Assembly (NCBI RefSeq): GCF_917563915.1
Contig: NZ_CAKJTI010000002.1
Coordinates: forward strand, 62,001-126,000
Length of the DNA: 64,000 nucleotides
Origin: Bacillus rhizoplanae
GTDB taxonomy: Bacteria > Bacillota > Bacilli > Bacillales > Bacillaceae_G
Direction: 5' to 3'
The position numbers and the translations under genes were made by a program. How positions within the stretch are numbered: the first letter of the stretch is position 1; each line of letters begins with the position of its first letter. Below, piece by piece: positions 25,610 through 34,036 of the stretch. The notes under the pieces were generated by a model that was not told where the DNA came from, ran no database searches, and was given only the letters and a program-made list of their open reading frames with translations.

Positions 25610-25656
25610 AAAACGCTATTCTTTTGTGGAAACATACAGAGAGAATAGCGTTTTTT
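25610..25656. terminator. Terminator of the SDR gene
   Basis: AAAACGCTATTC/GAATAGCGTTTT stem followed by TTTT. It has the same stem sequence as the terminator after the YxeA-like gene. Confidence 0.8.
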
Positions 25657-25726
25657 ATGAATTTATCGATGTTTGATAAATTTCAGTTGTAGACTGAAAA
25701 GGGGAAAATCCCTTTTATAAATTCCG

Positions 25727-26299
25727 TTAGCAACATTTATTTTTGCTTAACCAATCCTCTTTATAAAGAGCATAGTGATTTTCCGTAAAAACTTGGTTGT
25801 ACTTAGTAAACAACCGTTTTATTTGTTTTTCTAATTGAAATCCCATGTTCTCCATGGAACTACATGAATTTATGTTATTATTCCAAGCTTGTGCATGAAC
25901 TTCATCCACCTTTAATGTCGAAAACACATAATGATATATTAAAGTTCTAGCTTCACGAGCAATTCCTTGTCGCCAAAATTCACGTGCGATTCGCTGAGCT
26001 TCTGAAGCAATCACTAAATGATTATTCTCATCCTCTGTTGGTACAGTAATCCAATACGTGCCTATCATTTCTCCTGAACTTTTTAATATAACAGACCAAG
26101 CAATCATATCTTCTAGGTCTTTATACTTCTGAAGCAATTGTTTAATTTCATCAGCATTTACAGGAACTGTGTTTCCTGTCCAATGATGCATTTCAGGATC
26201 TTTCATGGTCTCATACCACTGCTTATAATCCTTTTCTGGATCTATTGGACGCAGTAGTATGTTTGTTCCTTCTAATATAGGTATTGTTATAAGCGACAT
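25727..26299 (-). CDS. GNAT-family N-acetyltransferase (RimJ/RimL type)
   Basis: A 190-residue acetyltransferase of the GNAT_3 type. N-terminal ILEGTNILLRPIDPEKDYKQWYETMKDPEMHHW, a beta-sheet with MIGTYWI, the acetyl-CoA loop in REFWRQGIAREARTLIYHYVF, and VDEVHAQAWNNNINSCSSMENMGFQLEKQIKR are the usual landmarks. It begins at ATG 26299 behind GGGAG. The substrate is unknown. It is the last gene of a minus-strand group. Confidence 0.85.
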   Translation of the reverse strand: MSLITIPILEGTNILLRPIDPEKDYKQWYETMKDPEMHHWTGNTVPVNADEIKQLLQKYKDLEDMIAWSVILKSSGEMIGTYWITVPTEDENNHLVIASEAQRIAREFWRQGIAREARTLIYHYVFSTLKVDEVHAQAWNNNINSCSSMENMGFQLEKQIKRLFTKYNQVFTENHYALYKEDWLSKNKCC

Positions 26300-26444
26300 A
26301 ATTCATCTCCCTTTGTTATTGAGATGTAAACCAATAATTCATTTGTATCAAACAGAATAAATTTTGGGGTTCCCATATGTCATACATCTACTATTTAGTC
26401 TAATACTTTTGTTTTTACCTTATTTAGCAGTCGAACTAAACAGT

Positions 26445-27392
26445 CTACATACTATGAGTTTTGTCTATGGCTTCACGTAGTGCTTTAGCTAATTTGATTG
26501 GATCGTCATTTGCCCAAAAATGCATAAAAAACAGTCGGGGATTCTCGGTTAACATGTGATTATGTACAGCCGTTACTTCAATATCGTATTTACGTAACGT
26601 ACTTGCAACAGGATTTATCTCTTCTGCAGTAAGCACAAAATCACCAGTTATGGCTGCTTTTCCATTTTTCGTCGGCTGAAAATTGATTGCTGTTGCTACC
26701 CCCATAGCAGGAGGAATTTCCATGCCATTTTCCATGATTTTTTCTAACCGTGGAATACTTACGTGATAAACACCACCACTAACTGTACCTTTATGTCTAA
26801 ATATTTTATCAAGCTTCTGTTGATCAATGGAAAAGGCATGCGAATCATTCGGTAATTTGTTGTTCCATGGTATTGTTGTTAGTTTCATTGCGGATTTAAT
26901 CCCTTTAGCTAATTGAACTGGATTACCATACCCTTTCACATGCAAATACATAATACGTGTTGACTCTCCTAGTAAATGATTGTGTAGTGCAGAAACTTGA
27001 ATTCCTTGTTGGAAAAGTTGATCCATGACAGGTTGAACTTCATTTTCTGTAAGAACTAAATCACCCATAACCATCGCTTGACTACCCATTTGTTTAAAGG
27101 CGGTCCAGCCCCCCAAGGCTAAACTTGCTCGGATTGATATTCCCTTTACACTTACTTGTAAATCACTACGTGGAAGGCTGATATAAAAGACTTCACCTGG
27201 CTTCATCGCACCTGATTTTCCCATTGTTTTCTCAACTAGTTTCCAGTTTACTTGCTGCGATAAACGATTTGTTGAATGACTGTAATTAGGAGAAGAAGGG
27301 TTCTCCATCGCTTGAATCAAGGAATTCGATGGAAAATCATAAATTATAACAACAACTAAAAAAGTAACTATAATATACTTCCACTTATGCAT
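26445..27392 (-). CDS. Secreted protein with two DUF1259 domains
   Basis: A 315-residue exported protein. An N-terminal hydrophobic segment (WKYIIVTFLVVVIIYDF) resembles a signal peptide or anchor. Two tandem DUF1259 domains follow, at about residues 50-175 and 190-312; each contains KSGAMKPGEVFYISLPR- or KGTVSGGVYHVSIPR-type openings, a GDLVLTENEV/GDFVLTAEEI strand and a VSALHNHLL/VTAVHNHML motif followed by YLHVKGYG or FMHFWAND. The strictly repeated HNH and MHF residues look like a ligand or metal site, but the biochemical role of DUF1259 is not known. A single-domain relative lies 0.5 kb upstream. Confidence 0.85.
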   Translation of the reverse strand: MHKWKYIIVTFLVVVIIYDFPSNSLIQAMENPSSPNYSHSTNRLSQQVNWKLVEKTMGKSGAMKPGEVFYISLPRSDLQVSVKGISIRASLALGGWTAFKQMGSQAMVMGDLVLTENEVQPVMDQLFQQGIQVSALHNHLLGESTRIMYLHVKGYGNPVQLAKGIKSAMKLTTIPWNNKLPNDSHAFSIDQQKLDKIFRHKGTVSGGVYHVSIPRLEKIMENGMEIPPAMGVATAINFQPTKNGKAAITGDFVLTAEEINPVASTLRKYDIEVTAVHNHMLTENPRLFFMHFWANDDPIKLAKALREAIDKTHSM

Positions 27393-27472
27393 AGATTAAC
27401 TCCTTTTTAGATGTATGGTGAAATATTAGGAAACGATATTATAATTCCCCATTCATCTTTTTTCTTACACAT

Positions 27473-27501
27473 AAAAGCTCGTTAGTGAATGAGCTTTTTT
27501 A
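27473..27501 (+). terminator. Hairpin terminator in the DUF1259 intergenic region
   Basis: AAAAGCTC/GAGCTTTT stem followed by TT on the plus strand. No plus-strand gene precedes it closely. Confidence 0.45.
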
Positions 27502-27816
27502 TTCTCGATTACGTCTCGATTCTTTTGTTGCATATAAAAAAGGTTAATTGATATAGCTAGTAGGAGAAAACAAATACTTAAGAATTTCATAAGCCAATGA
27601 GGGGAAACGGAATGACTGGTTCAGTGCTGTTAGATGAACAAGGCATCTTCGTTAGGACTAATCATTCCTTTTAGAAATGGAATGCACATTTATTATTATG
27701 ACTTTTATACAACTCATGTTAAGGGAGTGAATCGACCTGCTTCAGAGAATAGATGCGGTCTGATATAAGAGCTATTATGTAAAAAAGGTTAGAAATGCCC
27801 TTATAGAAACAGAAAT

Positions 27817-27843
27817 AGGGAGGATTGATGAGAATTCCTCCCT
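27817..27843 (-). terminator. Hairpin after the single-domain DUF1259 gene
   Basis: AGGGAGGA/TCCTCCCT stem, 11-nt loop. It lies 18 bp beyond the stop of the minus-strand gene, followed by only a weak U-tract (CTATTTCTGTTTC). Confidence 0.5.
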
Positions 27844-27861
27844 GATATAAATAAAATCAAA

Positions 27862-28287
27862 CTATTTTTTTAATACTTTAAATGCTGCTCTTATTTTTCT
27901 AGCAAACTCTAATGGTGGTTCAACTGATTCAAAATGCATATACATAGCCCGTGGTTCTTCAAATAACCAATGATTATGAAGTGCTGTAACGATAATGTCT
28001 CTTTTTCGAAGTTCAGTTAATAATGGATTAACCTCTTCTTGTAAAAGAACTGTTTCCCCTAAATTCAACGCATTTCCTTTACTATCAACATCTTCAAACG
28101 AAAAAAACTGTGGGTTAACCAGTGGAGAGTGTGTTCTACGTCCAAGAATAGTAATTTTAATATCACGAAACTTTTGTACTAAGCAGACCCCTTCTGGAGT
28201 AACTGTTGCAGATCCACCTAAGATTTTCCCAAATTCTTTACATAAGTCACATATAGAGTCATTTGAACGATGACTATTTGAACCCAT
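27862..28287 (-). CDS. Single-domain DUF1259 protein
   Basis: A 141-residue protein with one DUF1259 domain. It shares LGETVLLQEEVNPLLTELRKRDIIVTALHNHWLFEEPRAMYMHFE with the two-domain protein (GDLVLTENEVQPVMDQLF...VSALHNHLL...MYLHV), including the HNH and M-H-F residues. There is no signal peptide, so it is probably cytoplasmic. The N-terminal part contains two cysteines (CDLCKEFGKILGG). The start ATG 28287 follows GAAAGAAGG. The function is unknown. Confidence 0.8.
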   Translation of the reverse strand: MGSNSHRSNDSICDLCKEFGKILGGSATVTPEGVCLVQKFRDIKITILGRRTHSPLVNPQFFSFEDVDSKGNALNLGETVLLQEEVNPLLTELRKRDIIVTALHNHWLFEEPRAMYMHFESVEPPLEFARKIRAAFKVLKK

Positions 28288-28460
28288 AAAAAACCTTCTT
28301 TCCGTAAATATTTGGGGTTTATATAATCAATTCCCTCTAGTAAAGTATTCATAGTATAGAGAAAAGGCTTGGACTATTTACGTACTATTAATAGAATTAA
28401 TATAAATATTTTAATAGTTTTATATACTTAAGAATTCTAAAAGCTCAATATTTCCTATTT

Positions 28461-28496
28461 CAAAAAACAAGAGCAGTCTTTTCGACCTCTCTTGTT
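28461..28496 (-). terminator. Orphan hairpin with minus-strand U-tract
   Basis: AACAAGAG/CTCTTGTT arms around 14 nt, with AAAAAA on its left (U-tract on the minus strand). No minus-strand gene ends here, so it may be left from a lost gene. The rest of 28288-28580 shows only promoter-type AT-rich DNA. Confidence 0.4.
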
Positions 28497-28580
28497 CCAT
28501 AAATTTTAACTTCCTTTTCCTTTAATAAGCTGTTTTTTCTGAATTATATGATAACATGAAAGAAAAGGGGGCATACAAAA

Positions 28581-29444
28581 ATGGAACGTCTACAAATTGG
28601 AGATATACAAGTGACATGGCTGCGAGGAGGAAATACGCATTTAGATGGCGGAGCGATGTTTGGCGTTGTGCCGAAAGCGCTTTGGTCACGTAAATATAGC
28701 CATAACGATAAAAATCAAATTTATTTACGAACAGATCCATTGTTGCTGCAAACGAAAGATGGAAATATGCTCATAGATTCAGGTATGGGAAATAACAAAA
28801 TGAATGAGAAGATGAAACGAAATCAAGGAGTGACAGAAGAGTCATCTGTTGAACAATCGCTCGCTCAGCTCGGTTTGAAAGCGGAAGATATTCAGTATGT
28901 TCTTATGACGCATCTTCATTTTGATCATGCCTCTGGTTTAACGAAATGGGAAGGTGAAAAGCTTGTCCCGACGTTTCCGAATGCAAAAATATATGTATCG
29001 CAAACAGAATGGGACGAAATGAGAAATCCGAATATCCGTTCACGCAATACATATTGGAAAGAAAATTGGGAGCCAATTGTACATCAAGTACATCTCTTCA
29101 CAGAGGAAGTTAATGTTACAGATGAAATCAGAATGGTTCATACAGGCGGACATAGTGATGGACATGCGGTTGTCATTGCGCAAAGCCAAAATGAAACATT
29201 GCTGCATTTAGCAGATCTACTGCCAACACATGCGCATCAAAATGTATTGTGGGTCATGGCGTATGATGATTATCCAATGACATCAATTGATAATAAACAA
29301 AAATGGATGAAATACGGAACAGAGCAGAAAGCGTGGTTTACGTTCTACCACGATGCATATTACCGTGCGGTGAAATGGGACGAAGAGGGGCATATGGTAG
29401 AAAAATTAGAACGTAAAGAAGTAGAAGTACCGAGCGAAGTGTAA
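28581..29444 (+). CDS. ytnP: Metallo-beta-lactamase-fold lactonase YtnP
   Basis: A 287-residue MBL-fold hydrolase. The metal-binding HxHxDH motif is in [17 protein letters not shown] (about residues 112-117), with further ligands in [14 protein letters not shown] (His) and [13 protein letters not shown] (Asp). The overall sequence ([32 protein letters not shown]) matches B. subtilis YtnP, which hydrolyses acyl-homoserine-lactone-type signals. It lies in the same neighbourhood as ytmP-ytzH-trmB in B. subtilis, here displaced about 19 kb by accessory genes. ATG 28581 follows AAAGGGGG. Confidence 0.88.
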   Translation: MERLQIGDIQVTWLRGGNTHLDGGAMFGVVPKALWSRKYSHNDKNQIYLRTDPLLLQTKDGNMLIDSGMGNNKMNEKMKRNQGVTEESSVEQSLAQLGLKAEDIQYVLMTHLHFDHASGLTKWEGEKLVPTFPNAKIYVSQTEWDEMRNPNIRSRNTYWKENWEPIVHQVHLFTEEVNVTDEIRMVHTGGHSDGHAVVIAQSQNETLLHLADLLPTHAHQNVLWVMAYDDYPMTSIDNKQKWMKYGTEQKAWFTFYHDAYYRAVKWDEEGHMVEKLERKEVEVPSEV

Positions 29445-29507
29445 TGGAGTAAAACTTGAATCAGTAAACATGAAGCGAATGAAAAGATAACTCATATGAG
29501 TACATGC

Positions 29508-29539
29508 AAAGTATCGGTCTACACTGACCGATACTTTTT
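29508..29539 (+). terminator. Terminator of ytnP
   Basis: AAGTATCGGTC/GACCGATACTT stem, 6-nt loop, TTT following. Confidence 0.85.
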
Positions 29540-29587
29540 ATGTATTAGAAAAAATTCTGAAAATATAGACATTTACACATGAATGTT

Positions 29588-29617
29588 TTATAGTAGTTAA
29601 TACAATAACTACTATAA
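29588..29617. promoter_or_regulatory. 30-bp palindromic operator of the TrmB-family regulator
   Basis: TTATAGTAGTTA and TAACTACTATAA are perfect 12-bp arms around ATACAA. The site ends 10 bp before the start codon (ribosome binding site GGGAGG between). The core GTAGTTA-N6-TAACTAC recurs before the EamA gene, so the regulator probably binds both. Confidence 0.75.
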
Positions 29618-29627
29618 GGGAGGACTT

Positions 29628-30440
29628 ATGGAAGAGAAAGCAATTATTGAATTGCAAAAACATGGATTTTCAAAATACGAGTGTAAGGCCTATATAGGTT
29701 TATTGAAATCACCAGCCATCACTGGCTATGAATTAAGTAAGCGTTCTGGCGTCCCGCGCTCAATGATTTATGAGGTATTGGGAAAGTTACTTGATAAAGG
29801 AGCAATTCAAACTGTTCCTTCTGATCCCATTGTTTATAAACCTGTTGAGCCGAAACAGTTGCTCGCTCGTCTTAAAGAAGAGATGAATACATCATTAGAA
29901 GTGCTAGAATCGTCCCTTACAACATTAGAAAGTGATCAGAAAGTGGATGTCGTGACTAGAATTGTTCAGTATGAACATATTGTTCAAGAAATGCTTTCGA
30001 TGATTCGAGATGCAAACAAAGAACTTTGGTTATCCATTTGGTCTCCTATTGTGAAAGACATTGAAAAAGCCGTTCGAGAGAAAGAAGGATCAATCCCTAT
30101 TTTTACAGTTTTATTTGGAGCAGAAGATAAGACGCTAGGACACACGTATCATCACAACTATATGGCACCGGACATTGTTAGTAAACGTATGGGCGGGTAT
30201 TTGACCATTCTTATTCGAGATGAAGAAGAAGCCTTAATTGCTAAGTTTAGCGACAGAGGTTCAGAGTGGGCTGTGAAGTCAACTGATCCTGCTCTCGTTC
30301 TTATCGCTACTGAATACATTCGGCACGACATTATGGTAGAAGAGATTACAGCTGCGTTCGGTCCTGAAAAGCTAGATGAGCTATGGAAAAAGCGAGAAGA
30401 TTTAATTCATGTCATGACGGGAAGAAACAGCTTAGCGTAA
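29628..30440 (+). CDS. TrmB-family transcriptional regulator
   Basis: A 270-residue regulator. The N-terminal winged helix (LQKHGFSKYECKAYIGLLKSPAITGYELSKRSGVPRSMIYEVLGKLLDKGAIQ, residues about 8-60) is the TrmB signature. A coiled coil (KQLLARLKEEMNTSLEVLESSLTTLES) follows, and then a PLD-like effector domain (VKDIEKAVREKE, DEEEALIAKFSDRGSEWAVKS). TrmB-type proteins commonly sense sugars or related small molecules, but nothing here identifies the ligand. A perfect palindrome overlaps its promoter and is repeated before the EamA exporter. Confidence 0.85.
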   Translation: MEEKAIIELQKHGFSKYECKAYIGLLKSPAITGYELSKRSGVPRSMIYEVLGKLLDKGAIQTVPSDPIVYKPVEPKQLLARLKEEMNTSLEVLESSLTTLESDQKVDVVTRIVQYEHIVQEMLSMIRDANKELWLSIWSPIVKDIEKAVREKEGSIPIFTVLFGAEDKTLGHTYHHNYMAPDIVSKRMGGYLTILIRDEEEALIAKFSDRGSEWAVKSTDPALVLIATEYIRHDIMVEEITAAFGPEKLDELWKKREDLIHVMTGRNSLA

Positions 30441-30451
30441 AGCTGTTTTTT
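30425..30451 (+). terminator. Terminator of the TrmB-family regulator gene
   Basis: AAACAGCTT/AAGCTGTTT stem overlapping the stop codon, followed by TTT. It abuts the target duplication of the next bcr1. Confidence 0.75.
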
Positions 30452-30453
30452 AT

Positions 30454-30597
30454 CCCGCATTAACGGGCAGTAAGTCCCCCACCTTAAGGCTGAGAGAAGC
30501 AAGGAAGATAGGTGGGGAATAACTGTCCGTAAAAGCCCGATTGGTTCAACTAACCATCAATGGGAGGTGAAAAACCCCCCACTGATGGAAGTTTCAC
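30454..30597 (+). repeat. bcr1 element, full-length copy 4 with perfect target duplication
   Basis: CCCGCATTAACGGGCAGTAA to GATGGAAGTTTCAC, flanked by TTTAT at 30449-30453 and 30598-30602. It separates the regulator gene from the operator of the EamA gene. Confidence 0.9.
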
Positions 30598-30612
30598 TTT
30601 ATCATAAAACAA

Positions 30613-30636
30613 AAGTCGTTATAACTATAACTACTT
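30613..30636. promoter_or_regulatory. TrmB-type operator before the EamA gene
   Basis: AAGTCGTTA-TAACTA-TAACTACTT has the same dyad and the same 6-bp spacer as the autoregulatory site at 29588-29617, with one mismatch in the left arm core (GTCGTTA). It lies just before the GGGGGG ribosome binding site of the exporter gene. Confidence 0.65.
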
Positions 30637-30648
30637 TGGGGGGATTAG

Positions 30649-31530
30649 ATGTATGCAAAATTAAAATTTGCCATCTCTATGGCTATCTTTGGTTCAATCG
30701 GTTTATTTTCAATAGAAACAGGTCTTCCATCGATTGAATTGGTTTTTGTGCGTTGCCTCTCTGCAAGCATTCTTTTAGGAGCAATATGGGGGTTTCGTGC
30801 ATTAACAACGAAACAGCAGCACAACAATTCTATTCCGCGCCGGGAGTACTTACTCGCCTTACTATGTGGTGTATTTCTTGTTATAAACTGGGTCTTTTTC
30901 TTTCGCTCTTTTGAAGTAATGCCTATTACTGTGGCAGTATCCATTTATCATTTAGCACCTGTTATTGTGCTTTTATTAGGCTCCTTTATCTTTAAAGAAA
31001 AAATAACAGGAACAGGTTTATTATTTTTCTTTGTTTGCTTTGTAGGAACACTGTTAGCCGGAGGGATTCATCAACATACAACCGTTGCTGGATTTTTGTC
31101 CACAGGTGTTCTCTGGGCGTTTGCAGCAGCATTCTTCTATGCACTTACTTCAATCACGGGAAAGGGAATTCAAACACTTAGCCCGTTGTTAACAACGGTT
31201 ATTCAAACGAGTTTAGGTGTTTTATTATTGATTCCATTCGTAGATTGGTCAAAGTTTATGCATCTTACCACTGAAAATTGGTTCTATATCCTTGTTACAG
31301 GATTTATTCATACAGGATTCGTATTTTATTTGTTTTTCAGTAGTTTGCGAGAATTAAAGGCTCAAACCATTGCTATTTTAGTCTTTATTGATCCGATTGT
31401 TGCAATCTTACTGGATGTTACTATTTTGAATTACCATCCTGATGTCTATCAGCTTCTTGGGATTTTGCTAGTGTTTGTAGGGATTAGTTATTCTCCTAAA
31501 AAAGAAAGACGATTAGCAGCGGAAGCGTGA
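30649..31530 (+). CDS. EamA-family (DMT superfamily) exporter
   Basis: A 293-residue membrane protein with ten predicted helices in two EamA repeats (about residues 5-135 and 150-285). Typical segments are FRSFEVMPITVAVSIYHLAPVIVLLLGSFIFKEKI and TIAILVFIDPIVAILLDVTIL. DMT exporters move amino acids, nucleosides or drugs; the substrate here is unknown. ATG 30649 follows GGGGGGATTAG. It shares an operator with the upstream TrmB-family regulator. Confidence 0.85.
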   Translation: MYAKLKFAISMAIFGSIGLFSIETGLPSIELVFVRCLSASILLGAIWGFRALTTKQQHNNSIPRREYLLALLCGVFLVINWVFFFRSFEVMPITVAVSIYHLAPVIVLLLGSFIFKEKITGTGLLFFFVCFVGTLLAGGIHQHTTVAGFLSTGVLWAFAAAFFYALTSITGKGIQTLSPLLTTVIQTSLGVLLLIPFVDWSKFMHLTTENWFYILVTGFIHTGFVFYLFFSSLRELKAQTIAILVFIDPIVAILLDVTILNYHPDVYQLLGILLVFVGISYSPKKERRLAAEA

Positions 31531-31585
31531 GTAGTAAAACTTTAATCAAATTTTTTTATAAAATGAGGTTGTATATACTTATGTT

Positions 31586-31629
31586 AAGAGCATGTTTTGA
31601 TTAATCTTTTATCTAAACATGCTCTTTAT
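31586..31629. terminator. Terminator between convergent EamA and MFS genes
   Basis: AAGAGCATGTTT (31586-31597) pairs with AAACATGCTCTT (about 31615-31626) around a 17-nt loop. Confidence 0.6.
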
Positions 31630-31713
31630 ATTTGAACTTATATCAAAGTTGAAAGCGTTAATTTAATCAAACTTTATTTCAAAGCTACATGATTGTATGG
31701 ATATAAGATTATG

Positions 31714-32889
31714 TTAGCTTGATAACGATGCTTGGTTACTAGAGTTGAAAAATTTTAGTTTTATGATGATCAATAAAAACGAAAGCAGTGTAAATGTGAA
31801 TCCGCTCCAGATAAGCTGGTGAATGCCTAATCGAGAAATGAACCAGCCGCCAATAGAGGTTCCTAAAGTAATTCCAAGGTTGGAAAACGAGACGAATAAG
31901 CTATTGCCAAATTCCGGAGCTTCTTTTGCTTCACTTATTAACCATGCTTGACCAACAATTAAACCGCCGGAATGTACGATTCCCCAAATGAATACCATAA
32001 AAATCATCGGAACAAGATAAGACCCTAAATAATAAACCAATAAATAAACGACTGAATATAAAATTGGAAAAAATATTATGGTATTTACTATACTTTTTTG
32101 AAGAAAAACTCCAAATAAATGATTACCTAAAATCATAGTGACACCAAATATGAATAGCATGATACTGATGAGAGAGCTGTTCATGTCAGTTACTTTTGCA
32201 AGGTACTCGGCAAAGTAACTGTATACTGAAAACATGGCTGCAAAAAGAAAGGTAACAGTTGCGATATTTAACCATAATGCTGATTTACGCAATATGCGAA
32301 TTTGCTTGCCAAAAGACATTTTTTCTTCAACGGGCATAGAAGGAAGCAAAATCAATATTCCGATAAATGCGAGAGCATTTACAAATGCTCCAAATAGGAA
32401 TGCAATTTCTAATGAAAACTGTTCTGCAAGGTAAGAAGTCAATGGTACACCTAAAGCAAATCCAACAGTAATTCCCGTAAAAACTTTTGTAACTGCTTGA
32501 CCGCTTTTTTCTGGAGGGACAAGTTTTGCAGCAGTTACAAGAGCGATTGAAAAGAAGAGTGGGTGAAGTGCTGCTGGTAGAATACGAAAAATGAGCATAA
32601 CTTCAAATTGTGTTGTATAAGCGTAAATCATATTAGAGATAGCAAAAATAGATATTGCTGTTAATAAAAGTATTTTACGATTAATCCCAGATACGAGCAG
32701 TATTAAAAATGGTCCAGAGATCGCAACAACTAGAGCAAATATACTTACTAATAATCCGGCTTGTGCAGTTGAAATTCCAAATTTTTGAGTGATTTGTGGT
32801 AATACGCCGACAATACTCATCTCTGTTGTAATAATTCCAAATACACCTACTGCTAGCATAATAATAAGTAGATGGTTTACTGTTTTCAT
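31714..32889 (-). CDS. MFS transporter (drug:H+ antiporter-1 type)
   Basis: A 391-residue major facilitator with 12 predicted helices. It has an N-terminal GIITTEMSIVGVLPQITQKFGISTAQAGLLVSIFALVVAISGPFLILLVSGINRK block (family motif A region after helix 2) and a KSGQAVTKVFTGITVGFALGVPLTSYLAEQFSL block (motif C region), as in the YdhP/AraJ/Bmr-like efflux group. The substrate is unknown. ATG 32889 follows GGAG. The ArsR-family gene lies upstream on the same strand, separated by a decayed bcr1. Confidence 0.85.
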   Translation of the reverse strand: MKTVNHLLIIMLAVGVFGIITTEMSIVGVLPQITQKFGISTAQAGLLVSIFALVVAISGPFLILLVSGINRKILLLTAISIFAISNMIYAYTTQFEVMLIFRILPAALHPLFFSIALVTAAKLVPPEKSGQAVTKVFTGITVGFALGVPLTSYLAEQFSLEIAFLFGAFVNALAFIGILILLPSMPVEEKMSFGKQIRILRKSALWLNIATVTFLFAAMFSVYSYFAEYLAKVTDMNSSLISIMLFIFGVTMILGNHLFGVFLQKSIVNTIIFFPILYSVVYLLVYYLGSYLVPMIFMVFIWGIVHSGGLIVGQAWLISEAKEAPEFGNSLFVSFSNLGITLGTSIGGWFISRLGIHQLIWSGFTFTLLSFLLIIIKLKFFNSSNQASLSS

Positions 32890-33123
32890 TTATAAAAATC
32901 TCCATTCTTATATTGATTTTAAAAGTCTGTATACATAAATGCTTAAAATTTATAGGGATCCAATTCATTAACATAAAAAATAGTTGGATATTGTTGCAAG
33001 GAGATATCGCTAAAAATGTCATCGTTCTTTTGTTTATGTACGGAATTTCCAAACATACAATAACAGATATCTGTATAATTAGATATGAAATCTTAAAAAA
33101 AATCCTCCTTTCTATTTGTCTTG
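32890..33123. other. Intergenic DNA upstream of the MFS gene
   Basis: About 230 bp of AT-rich sequence. A 71-codon plus-strand frame crosses it but lacks a ribosome binding site. The MFS promoter must lie here; I see no clear operator. Confidence 0.5.
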
Positions 33124-33238
33124 CATGAACGGGCAGTAAGGTTCCTTTCACAAAATGGTGAGGGCCTGTAAAAGCAGAATTCGAGAAGACTAAGAATCAG
33201 TGGGGGTGAAGAAAACTCCCACTGATTCAAGTTTCACT
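33124..33238 (+). repeat. Degenerate bcr1 element
   Basis: GAACGGGCAGTAAG at the left, TCAGTGGGGGTG and CTCCCACTGA in the inner stem and CAAGTTTCAC at the right end align with bcr1, but the element is about 115 bp, with the first left-end bases and part of the middle lost. It overlaps the 3' end of the ArsR-family gene region. Confidence 0.75.
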
Positions 33239-33550
33239 CTATAATTCGTTTTGGACGTAATCGGAAAATTCTTGTATTGTTTTTTCATTTCGCCGATAAT
33301 ACGTCCATTTCCCAATTCGTTCGGATTCTAATAATCCTGCTTTTTTCATCGTTAATAAATAACTAGAAACAACAGATTGGGCTAAGCCAGTTTTGAGTTG
33401 GATATCTCCTACACATACTCCAACTTGAAAACTAATTCCTTGTTCTAAATAAGGTTTTTCGTCAAAAAACTTTTCTGGATTCTTTAGCCATAATAAGATT
33501 TGACTTCTAGTATCATTTGATAATGCTTTATAAATTAATGAAGGTTCCAT
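33239..33550 (-). CDS. ArsR-family winged-helix regulator
   Basis: A 103-residue regulator beginning MEPSLIYKALSNDTRSQILLWLKNPEKFF, with the recognition region DIQLKTGLAQSVVSSYLLTMKKAGLLESERIGKWTYYRRNEKTIQEF. One cysteine (VGVCVGD, about residue 50) is not in the ELCVCDL metal-site position of classical ArsR, so metal sensing is unlikely. Its last bases (stop TTATAG region) coincide with the end of the degenerate bcr1. It probably controls the MFS gene downstream. Confidence 0.85.
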   Translation of the reverse strand: MEPSLIYKALSNDTRSQILLWLKNPEKFFDEKPYLEQGISFQVGVCVGDIQLKTGLAQSVVSSYLLTMKKAGLLESERIGKWTYYRRNEKTIQEFSDYVQNEL

Positions 33551-33584
33551 AACAACAATTATATCTACTTTTATAGATTTGTAA

Positions 33585-33800
33585 ATAGGAGATGCTGTAG
33601 CTGCCTGGTATAAAGAAGAAGAGCGAAAGAAAGATCCAACATATAAGAAACAAATTGCTCCTCAATTTGAATATAATCAATTTGTTCGTGACTTTTTTGC
33701 GGATTCAAACAATAAAGGAAAAAGTCATGAAGAAGCGATTAAAGCTTGGAACACCATTAAGAAACTTCCCGGAAGTAATAAACATACGCCTAACCATTAG
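33585..33800 (+). pseudogene. C-terminal remnant of a DUF6434/SAP-type protein
   Basis: A 71-codon frame open from a TAA at 33582 to TAG 33798-33800 with no usable start codon. It encodes AAWYKEEERKKDPTYKKQIA, QFEYNQFVRDFFADSNNKGK, and SHEEAIKAWNTIKKLPGSN. This reads like the C-terminal domain of DUF6434 proteins of Bacillus, which normally have a preceding SAP-like domain; that part is missing. It is a real coding relic but not an intact gene. Confidence 0.65.
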
Positions 33801-33998
33801 TATCTTAAGCACCTCTGAGTATTTTTTGTGATATGAAAAAACAAGCATTTGTTTGGCATTTTTAAATTATCGAGGCCAATAGGCGTTTTCTCTAAGTTTT
33901 GTTGTAACTATTTGTCGAAATGTTCGCCTCTAAAACATTCTGAAAATTGTTATAATAACCCCAAGCTATTCCATTTTTTATAAGAAGATAACAAAAAA

Positions 33999-34014
33999 AT
34001 GAAAGCGTTTTAAT
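33999..34014. promoter_or_regulatory. cre site (CcpA operator) of the beta-oxidation operon
   Basis: ATGAAAGCGTTTTAAT matches WTGAAARCGYTTTWWN throughout and is almost identical to the cre of the malate transporter. It lies 23 bp before the first start codon of the fatty-acid operon, so CcpA should repress the operon in the presence of sugar. Confidence 0.75.
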
Positions 34015-34036
34015 GGATGGGGAGGGGAAATGTATC

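Larger units (their letters stand above)
27393..27861. other. Intergenic region between the two DUF1259 genes
   Basis: A 470-bp gap. Two very small frames exist: a minus-strand one of 41 codons at 27465-27590 beginning MKFLSICFLLLAISINLF (signal-like, no ribosome binding site, overlapping the hairpin at 27473-27501), and a plus-strand one of 20 codons at 27612-27674 (MTGSVLLDEQGIFVRTNHSF) behind GAGGGGAAACGG. Neither is convincing alone. Confidence 0.4.

Noticed and set aside
31650-31665. A cre-like sequence (TTGAAAGCGTTAATTT)
   Set aside because: Two mismatches to the consensus, and it lies between convergent genes where no promoter is expected.
32681-33151. A 156-codon minus-strand frame overlapping the MFS start
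   Set aside because: It is a shifted frame of the MFS gene plus AT-rich DNA; no ribosome binding site or recognisable domain.
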